Source of the DNA: Liolophura sinensis
Taxonomy: Eukaryota; Mollusca; Polyplacophora; Chitonida; Chitonidae
DNA length: 64,000 nucleotides
Assembly (NCBI RefSeq): GCF_032854445.1
Contig: NC_088302.1
Coordinates: 310,001 to 374,000 of the forward strand
Direction: 5' to 3'
The translations under genes and the position numbers were made by a program. The notes below the pieces were generated by a model. The model was not told the DNA's origin and made no database searches. It saw nothing but the letters and a program-made list of their open reading frames with translations. Positions 56,436 to 64,000 of the stretch are shown one piece after another. Each line of letters opens with the position of its first letter. The stretch's first letter is position 1.

Positions 56436-59400
56436 CTACTTGGCATGTTTCTTGTACACTGCCTCCACATCTTCCACATCTTCCTTTGAGCCCAGGAATA
56501 TGGGTGAGCGCTGGTGAATTTCTGTAGGTTGTAGGTCTAGGATAGGGGAGGTACCCGTGCTGGCCTTCCCTCCTGCCTGCTCCATTACGTACGCCATGGG
56601 GTTACACTCGTACAGAAGACGCAACTGCCAACAAAAGGTAACACCATAAAGTCATGTGAGTCTCTATCAGGGAAGACAGCTACCTACAAAAGGTAACACC
56701 ATAAAGTCATGTGGGTATCTATCTGGGGAGACAGCTACCTACAAAAGGTAACACCATAAAGTCATGTGGGTATCTATCTGGGGAGACAGCTACCTACAAA
56801 AGGTAACACCATAAAGTCATGTGGGTATCTATCTGGGGAGACAGCTACCTACACAAGGTAACACCATAAAGTCATGTGGGTACCTATCTGGGGAGACAGC
56901 TACCTACAAAAGGTAACACCATAAAGCTACGTGAGTATTTGTCAGGGGACATAACTGCCAACAAAACACCGTAAAGCTATGTGAGTATCTGTCAGGGGAC
57001 AAAACCGGAACAAAACACCATAAAACTATGTGAGTATCTGTCAGGGGACAAAACTGCCAACAAAACACCATAAAGCTATGTGAGTATCTGTCAGGGGACA
57101 TAACAGCCAACAAAACACCATAAAGCTATGCGAGTATCTGTCAGGGGACATAACTGCCAACAAAACACCATAACACTATGTGAGTATCTGTCAGGGGACA
57201 TAACAGCCAACAAAACAGCATAAAGCTATACGAGTATGTCAGGGGACATAACCGCAACAAAACACCAGAAAACTATGTGAGCATATGTCAGGGGACATAA
57301 CTGCCAAAAAACACCATAAAGCTATGCAAAGTACCTGTCAGGGGACATAATTGCGAACAACACACCATAAAGCTATATGAGTATCTATCAGGGGACATAA
57401 CTGCAACAAAACACAATAAAACTATGTGAGCATGTGTCAGGGGACAAAACTACCAACAAAACACCATAAAGCTATGCGAGTATCTGTCAGGGGACATAAC
57501 TGCCAACAAAACACCATAAAGCTATGTGAGTATCTGTCAGGGGATTTGATTTTAAAAATTGGAAACTATTGTAATATGCATTACATAAAAAAAGAAGTCA
57601 CATGAACAATTTATCCTGTACACACGTAAGTTCAAAAATACAAAATGGTCTGCTGAAACACGGGATGTTCATTATTAGGTCTATTCCCCCTTCACACAAT
57701 TCATACAGCACAGTGTCTCAATTTGTCTAAGACCAGCCGTCTTGCAGTGGTTGTTGACCCTTGGAGAAAACAGTGAGTTCCCATCCACTGCCCTCTGCCC
57801 ATTAGAAACATCCTGGCTGCTTCCTTGACTTTTCCAGGACAGTTGAATGCAGTGTTGACTTCCCAGCCCACAAGGCTAAGCTCCAAGGCCACATGCTGAC
57901 CTCAGAACCTGGTGGATTTAAGATGTCTGACAGCATATCCTCATTTTCCCAACAACAAACACAACAAATGCAGCCTGTAGACGCTGTATGTGCATGTTTA
58001 AATAATCTTTTGTTTAAAGGCAGTAATAGCAACTGCAGCATTTGTTGGATGTTTTGTTACAAAATGCTTGGCTTCAATGTGTCCACGCCTATTTCACTCT
58101 TCCACGCCTATTTCACTCTTCCTCTCTGAAGTGAAGTTTCGGTTCACTTTTGCTCTTCTTTCCAAATTGGGGTTGGCAGACTTCCTGATGACGCCCTTTC
58201 TGATACTTCTGTCCATGCTAGGTCCTACCAACTGCTTTCAAATAAAAATAGTTTTTATAAAATCCACTCTTTGCTTATGGGAACATTTGCAAACCATCTC
58301 ATCCCAAGAAACTGAAAGAAATAAAATTCAAAGCAGAAGCAATTTACTCCGCATGTAAACATACCTTTCCCTTCGGGGACTGAGTTGTGGCAGGGTACAT
58401 AAAGATTCCCCCATACATCAGAGTTCTATGCACATCAGCCACCATTGAGCCTATGTAACGTCCTCCGTACGGCTTACCTGACTGCAAAGTAACAAGAAAA
58501 TCATTCACAACAATCACTGTTTCCTGGCTGGCCCTCTGTACAGTTTAAATACTGACTGCAAAGTTAAAATCAGGAAGAAAAATCTTCACCAAATTACTGA
58601 TGTCTGAATTATAACAGGCTTTTCGATAATTACTTTGCACAAACAGTTTGTTTAAAGGGAAACATTTCAAGTCGTTGACTCACCAGAATACATGTACAAT
58701 GTATGTCACAAATCTTTATAATCTACTACATGCTTACCTCTGGGAATTTCTTGCTTTTCACATACTCTTTTGTTGCCTCATCCCAGTACTGCTCATAACC
58801 TTCATTCAGAGAGTAGATCTTGCCACGGGGCTTTATTTTTATATTTTTTTCTGTTAATATAAACTCTCCAATTGCCTGCAAAGAAAACATGCAATGTGTC
58901 ACATGTATCAATACAATAGGCAACAAACCATTAAAAAAATACATTAACCTTGTCAATCCTTATAGACCCCTTGCATGCCCTAAAGGACCCCTTGTATTCC
59001 CTTAAAGACCACTTGCATTCCCTTATGTACTCTTTGCATGTCTTTAGGAACCCCTAGCACTCCACAATCCCCAAGCACACCACAATCCTCAAGCACACCA
59101 CAAACCCCTAGCACACTGCAAACCCCCTAGCAAACCACAATCCCTCTAGCAAACAACAATCCCTCTAGCACACCACAATCCCCTAGCACACCAAAAACCC
59201 CTGGCACACCACAAACCCCTGGCACACCACAATCCCCAGGCACACCACAAACCCCTATCACACCACAAAAACCCTAGCACACCACAAACCCCCTAGCAAA
59301 CCACAATCCCTCTAGCAAACAACAATCCCTCTAGCACACCACAATCCCCTAGCACACCACAATCCTCAAGCACACTGCAAACCCCAAGCACACCGCAAAC

Positions 59401-62005
59401 CCCTACCACCACTAGCACACCACAATCCCCAGGCACACCAAAAACCCCTGGCACACCACAAACCCCTGGCACACCACAATCCCCAGGCACACCACAAACC
59501 CCTATCAACACCACAAAAACCCTAGCACACCACAAACCCCCTAGCACACCACAATCCCTCTAGCAAACAACAATCCCTCTTGCACACCACAATCCCCTAG
59601 CACACCACAATCCTCAAGCAAACCGAAACAGACGTTCGTATACCAGCCGTAAACCAAGTTGGACATTCCACGTAAATAATCGCAAGGCTAATTCCAAAAA
59701 TGAAGTTTAACACAAACCAGAATGAAGAAAGTATATACACTCAACAAAAATACATAACGTACAAACCAAAAATGCTATTTTAAAATGAGCTTTCATCAAA
59801 CAATTATTTGTATACTGATTGATTTGTTTTCTCACATCAAGGGGCCTAACTTTAACTGACCACTCCCAGAGGATTTACTCACAGGTTGGATTATTCATGT
59901 TGGGCAGCATGAAGGATGATAATGTGGTGGTTAGTCAGTATGACCACTACATGGACACTCCTTACACTGGGACGCTATAACGGGCATCCAAAAGTGTGGA
60001 CCTTTGCCACTTGTCAACATACCACAGATGTCCCAATTCCTGAAGGAGCATGTCACTGCCCTGCTCAATGCAAAAATGTCAGCAACAACAGTGGCAGCAC
60101 AACTAAATGTGAGTCATTCCACCATCAGTCGCTTAAGAACACGTTTCCTAGAGACTGGGAGCACTGTAAACCACCCACGTAAACCACCCACATGCAAACG
60201 GCTGGAGGGAGGGTGGCCCCCCCAGTCGGCCAAACCCACCGAGGTCTCGACTTGACGACAGCCCGTCTGGCCACCATAATCCCCCAACAGGTAGCACATT
60301 GAACTGGGACGTTCTGTGTGACCACCTGTTCCAGTACCAGAGAATCTCCGCCAGCTGCGTGTGGAAGTTCAGGAGGAATGGGACAATATCCCACAGGCCA
60401 CCACTGACAATTTGCGGAACATGTCTATGTGCAGAAGATGTACTGCTCTTTGTGATGCTAGTGGTGGACACAATCAGCATGGAGTCCTGTGAACTGTGAC
60501 TACCGACCAATCTTTTCACGCTGCCATAGCTCATGAATTATTGCCCTAAAATGTGAAAACCTGATGGAAACTGAAGCCACCATCAATAAAGAATTCTTAC
60601 CCTATAAAGTATTGAACTAATAGGTCAATTATGAATGAGAGAAAACAGCATTAAACATGATTCATGCGTTATATTTGTCGACTTATACACTCAACAAAAA
60701 TATGACAGAATCATGCAAAGAGTAGCAGTCAACAATTTTCAATGATACTGAAAAGATGCAAGGTATGTATGAGAAACTAGTATTTAAATCATGTACCATT
60801 CTAGGATAAAAGTTATTGATAATAAATTATGTATTTCAGTTTGCCGTGTTTGCAACTGTTCACATATCCAACATCTCAATCCAATTAAACACGATGAATA
60901 TAGAATTCCTAGCCCAGGTTAAGTAGAATTAGACACAATCATGAAGCAGAACCTTGGAGATTCTGGATGCTCTGTCCACTTTTATTATACTCATTGTAAA
61001 ACTGAAGAAACTCACAGTGAAAGGTATTTGATAGGATAACCTTCAGACTCTAGTCTTTGCAGAAATAACTTGTGACAATTGACTAGAACAGTCACATAAC
61101 ACACGCAGGATCCATGTAAATGTAACTGTCCAAGTAAGGATAGTGTCAAAATTCAAACTATCCCTCTTGTCATAAGGTAAGGAACCCCTGCTCTATTAAG
61201 AACCCCTTGCACACCACTAGGAACCCTTTGCACACAATCAGAAACCCTTAGCACCCACTTAGAAATCCCTTGCACACAATTTCTATACGAAGTACTCACA
61301 GGATCTAACATGAACCCTTGAACGCCATTGCCCACGGAGAGAACCACCATTGTAGCACTTCCATAGAGAGCATATCCTGCTGCCACTGTGTTCCTGCCAG
61401 GCTGGAGAGCATCCTTGACGGTAGGGGGTCCCTCAGTTGTCTGTAATAAATCACAAACATAGCTCAGTCAGGCAACAAAATCAGCAGGTGAGAACCAGGT
61501 ATCATACCTAAACTTTGATCGACTTAATCCACATTTCTGGCTTCCTTTCTGGATGTATGCAGGAAGGCCTGTCAGCAACTTTGCAAGGCTTCCTTCTACC
61601 ATAAGCTGGCTGCCGTCTAACAAGTAAAATATTCAACAAGTAATATATAGTACGGAGTTCACCACCAATCAAATAAATAAAAAATTTCACATTCATTGCA
61701 GGTGCTTTCTTCAATGTAACTTTAACTTACAGCCAGGGTCAAGTTTTTGAGGAAACAATGACGAGGAAACAATGACAAGAAAAATTTAGAGTTTTTGTTA
61801 CAAAGGCATTTCAAATAAGGCATAGATCTCTCTTCACCAAATTAAGGGTGCACAATCTATAACTAACAGGAAAGCCTGCTTTTACAGAGTGTCAGTAATC
61901 TGTCCATCTTACCTTCCTATAAATGCCAAAGATGGAACCGATGGAAACGAGACAATCAATATTTGAGGAACCATCCAATGGGTCAAAGCACACAATGTAT
62001 TTTCC
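56436..62005 (-). CDS. FBP1: fructose-1,6-bisphosphatase, C-terminal 225 residues
   Basis: Cytosolic gluconeogenic enzyme that hydrolyses fructose 1,6-bisphosphate to fructose 6-phosphate. Five exons (high to low): 62005-61913, 61440-61300, 58875-58738, 58481-58365 and 56624-56436, all phase 0 with GT-AG borders. In order they encode the metal-binding motif [11 protein letters not shown] with [10 protein letters not shown], then [16 protein letters not shown] and FMLDP, then [14 protein letters not shown] with [10 protein letters not shown], then [19 protein letters not shown], and last [19 protein letters not shown] ending KKHAK and TAG. These match the substrate-site segments of the animal enzyme almost residue for residue. 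Animal FBPases are near 335 aa, so about 110 N-terminal residues, including the AMP site, should lie right of the window; I do not see them in 62006-64000. The introns hold a deleted Tc1-like element, a SINE fragment and several arrays, one at the last acceptor. No frame breaks: probably functional. Confidence 0.95.
56625..57545 (-). repeat. 55-bp then 50-bp array at the last FBP1 acceptor
   Basis: Nearest the exon are about 5.5 copies of a 55-bp unit (plus sense: acctacaaaaggtaacacca and taaagtcatgtgggtatct), then about 12 copies of a 50-bp unit (aactgccaacaaaacaccat and aaagctatgtgagtatctgt). On the minus strand the second unit reads ttttgttggcagtt, identical to the genuine acceptor before LRLLYE. 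Confidence 0.92.
58960..59640 (+). repeat. array of about 18-19-bp units
   Basis: Units such as ccctagcacaccacaaaccc and tcctcaagcacaccacaa. A block of about 250 bp is duplicated: compare 59100-59330 with 59340-59590. It is intronic, about 85 bp from the exon ending at 58875. Confidence 0.87.
59733..60688 (+). mobile_element. internally deleted Tc1/mariner-like element
   Basis: The left terminus is tatacactcaacaaaaatac. The N-terminal helix-turn-helix is clear: [20 protein letters not shown] then [19 protein letters not shown] and [12 protein letters not shown] frameshifted [16 protein letters not shown] follows. The sequence then jumps to the C-terminal part: [20 protein letters not shown] and [15 protein letters not shown]. 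The catalytic centre (most of DDE) is missing, so a deletion of several hundred bases is inferred. The right terminus is degenerate (atatttgtcgacttata). Immediately after it a second ttatacactcaacaaaaata starts at 60683 in the same orientation. It lies in an FBP1 intron. Confidence 0.8.
61165..61292 (+). repeat. short array, about 30-bp unit, 4 copies
   Basis: Units such as gaaccccttgcacaccacta and ggaaccctttgcacacaatc. On the minus strand it starts about 10-20 bp after the donor at 61299. Confidence 0.75.
61535..61690 (+). mobile_element. diverged SINE fragment, plus orientation
   Basis: Recognisable pieces are gcaggaaggcctgtcagcaa, ctaccataagctggctgccg and the tail caccaatcaaataaataaa. It is the most diverged copy here and lies in an FBP1 intron. 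Confidence 0.65.
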
Positions 62006-62307
62006 CTGAAAACAGATGAGGAGTAGAGTTCAATGGCTGCACAGCACTATCCATGCACACAATCCTATCATTCTCACGGTAGAGACACAGCTACGCTCAT
62101 CAGCTGATCACAAATAGAAGATTCACAGTAAACATTAGAAAAACTGCCTAATAGACATGTGCATATAGTTAAAAATAAGGCTTGAAAATTGAAAACCATT
62201 GCATGAAATATGTAATGTACTGGTTACACATATGCAAGCTTGAATGAATGATAAGGCTTTTAAGTAGCAGTACTGTGCTGTACAGACACTGAGCACTGCT
62301 TATTTGT

Positions 62308-62495
62308 CAAATGTACAAAACTGACCAATGTGTACCACACAATACTGACCGCTGTGTACCACACAAAACTGACCACTGTGTACCACACAATACTGACCGC
62401 TGTGTACCACACAATACTGACCGCTGTGTACCACACAATACTGACCACTGCGTACCACACAAAACTGACCACTGTGTACCACACAAAACACAAAT
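62308..62495 (+). repeat. 24-bp array, about 8 copies
   Basis: Units read ctgaccactgtgtaccacac plus aata or aaaa. The eight-codon period leaves several frames open on both strands; these are artefacts. Intronic in FBP1. Confidence 0.9.
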
Positions 62496-62914
62496 GTTAC
62501 TTGAGAAACACAGGTATATGAATGCAGCTTTAACAATTTCAGGACCATTAGCCACTGTCAGTCAAAATCTCACCATCACCAACTGCAAATCGAAATACTA
62601 CATTAGCCAGTTAGAATAGTTGATATTTGTTGACATGGCAATTTTACCTGACATGTTAGCCGGTCAAGTGAACACGTTTGAAGGTGAAGGCATTAGGAGG
62701 TGTGATGATACCTGAGTTGATGCTCCATTATACATACACATGTACATGTTAAATTACCATGACCACATGCCACCCAGTGCTGCCACATGATACAGCCCTT
62801 TAAAGGTATCACAGCTTTATGGTCTTGTTACCAGGATAGACACGTGTTGATGAACTGTGTGTGGTCTAAGCCATCACCACCTCAGTAAAATCTGCCCACC
62901 ATTCAGGCAACATG

Positions 62915-63930
62915 TGAGCAGAATAACCAGCACTTGCAGCATAACCAGCAATTGCAGCATAACCAGGAACAGCAGCATAACCAGCAATTGCAGCAAAACC
63001 AGGAACAGCAGCATAACCAGCAATTGCAGCTTAACCAAGAACAGCAGCATAATCAGGAATTGCAGCATAACCAGCAATTGTAGCATAACCGGGAACTGCA
63101 GCATAACCAGCAATTGTAGCATAACCAGGAACAGCAGCATAACCAGGAATTGCAGCATAACCAGCAAATGCAGCATAACCAGCAATTGTAGCATAACCGG
63201 GAACTGCAGCATAACCAGCAATTGTAGCATAACCAGGAACTGCAGCATAACCAGGAACAGCAGAATAACCAGCAGCAGCAGCATAACCTGGAATGGCAGC
63301 ATAACCAGCAACAGCAGAATAACCAGCAACTGCAGCATAATCAGGAATTGAGCATCACCAGGAAGAGCAGCATAACCATCAACTGAGCATAACCAGCAAC
63401 TGCAGCATAACCAGCAACTACAGCATAACCAGCAACAGCAGCATAACCAGCAACAGCAGCATAACCAGCAACTGCAGCATAACCAGCAACTGCAGCATAA
63501 CCAACAACAGCAGCATAACCAGCAACAGCAGCATAACCAGCAACAGTAGCATGACCAGCAATTGCAGCATAATCAGGAATTGAGCATAACCAGCAACTGC
63601 AGAATAACCAGGAATTGAGCATAACCAGGAGTTGAGCATAACCAGGAACAGCAGCATAACCAGCAATTGCAGCATAACCAGTAACAGCAGCATAACCAGC
63701 AACAGCAGCATAACCAGCAACAGCAGCATAACCAGCAACTGCAGCACAACCAGGAATTAAGGATAACCAGGTACAGCAGCATAACCAGGAACAACAGCAT
63801 AACCAAGAATTGCAGTATAACCAGCAACAGCAGCATAACTAGCAACAGAAGCATAACCAGCAATTGCAGGATAACCAGCAATTGCAGCATAACCAGGAAC
63901 AGCAGCATAACCAGGAATGGCAGCATCATT
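62915..63930 (+). repeat. 18-bp array, about 56 copies
   Basis: Units read cagcataaccagcaattg, with caacagcag and gaactgcag variants. Frames of 93-164 aa on both strands are artefacts. The array probably lies in an intron upstream of the first visible FBP1 exon. Confidence 0.92.
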
Positions 63931-64000
63931 TTTTTTTAAATGTGATGGTCCTTTAACTGTTCATTGTTCATTCAAACTCCCCAAGGAAGTTCAGGGAGTA

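Noticed and set aside
57701..58129. Overlapping ORFs on both strands near 57.9 kb ([18 protein letters not shown] and others)
   Set aside because: They resemble a decayed transposon or pseudogene piece, but I could not tie them to a family. They lie in an FBP1 intron.
62857..63929. Opposite-strand ORFs of 93-164 aa (SITSNCS and LLVML types)
   Set aside because: 18-bp array read in several frames, inside the probable FBP1 intron.

Overview
The window is nuclear DNA from an animal, most probably a mollusc or another lophotrochozoan. Three things point there: genes split by GT-AG introns; many copies of one tRNA-derived SINE whose 3' part reads gtataagtgaaatattcttg and gtacggcgtaaaacaccaat, a family I associate with mollusc genomes; and decayed non-LTR and Tc1/mariner elements. 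There is no sign of bacterial organisation, rRNA or CRISPR. By eye about two fifths of the window is tandem repeat, with units of 12 to about 80 bp. Most long open frames are by-products of those arrays and are not genes.

I support three genes. (1) 19796-29679, plus strand: a secreted, repeat-built precursor. A TATA box and a probable non-coding exon (19827-19932) precede a signal-peptide exon at 22036. A phase-matched intron joins it to one exon of about 4.9 kb that is open without a break to a TAA at 29218. The predicted protein is about 1654 aa and carries about 150 Lys-Arg or Arg-Arg sites, each ending a 9- or 12-residue unit such as EALPSKTKR or DAEIDLPSKTKR. The long exon contains no methionine codon in frame, so a start-codon-based ORF search misses it and reports a 1509-aa antisense shadow instead. 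It looks like a huge multi-peptide precursor of a kind I do not recognise, and it is the most interesting item here. (2) 37592-49753, minus strand: an eight-exon gene for an unrecognised protein of about 668 aa, with signal peptide, small Cys-containing ectodomain, one membrane segment, a Lys-rich juxtamembrane tail and a long Ser/Thr/Asp-rich C-terminus. (3) 56436-62005 and beyond the right edge, minus strand: fructose-1,6-bisphosphatase, five exons giving the last 225 residues.

Layout: 1-19300 holds large minisatellite blocks, SINE copies and at most two weak exon candidates. 19300-29700 is the peptide-precursor gene, with a CRE-like 52-bp array and two more arrays in its second intron. 29700-37590 is intergenic, with a decayed non-LTR element that keeps RNase H motifs, SINEs and arrays. 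37590-50500 is the membrane-protein gene. 50500-56000 is intergenic, with one complete SINE flanked by a 12-bp target duplication. 56000-64000 is fructose-bisphosphatase, with a deleted Tc1-like element in one intron.

A second theme joins the last two genes. Several arrays start exactly at, or a few bases from, splice sites, and some repeat the splice site itself: the donors of exons 1, 6 and 7 of the membrane gene and the last acceptor of fructose-bisphosphatase. All coordinates come from reading the sequence; no database search, splice predictor or repeat finder was run.
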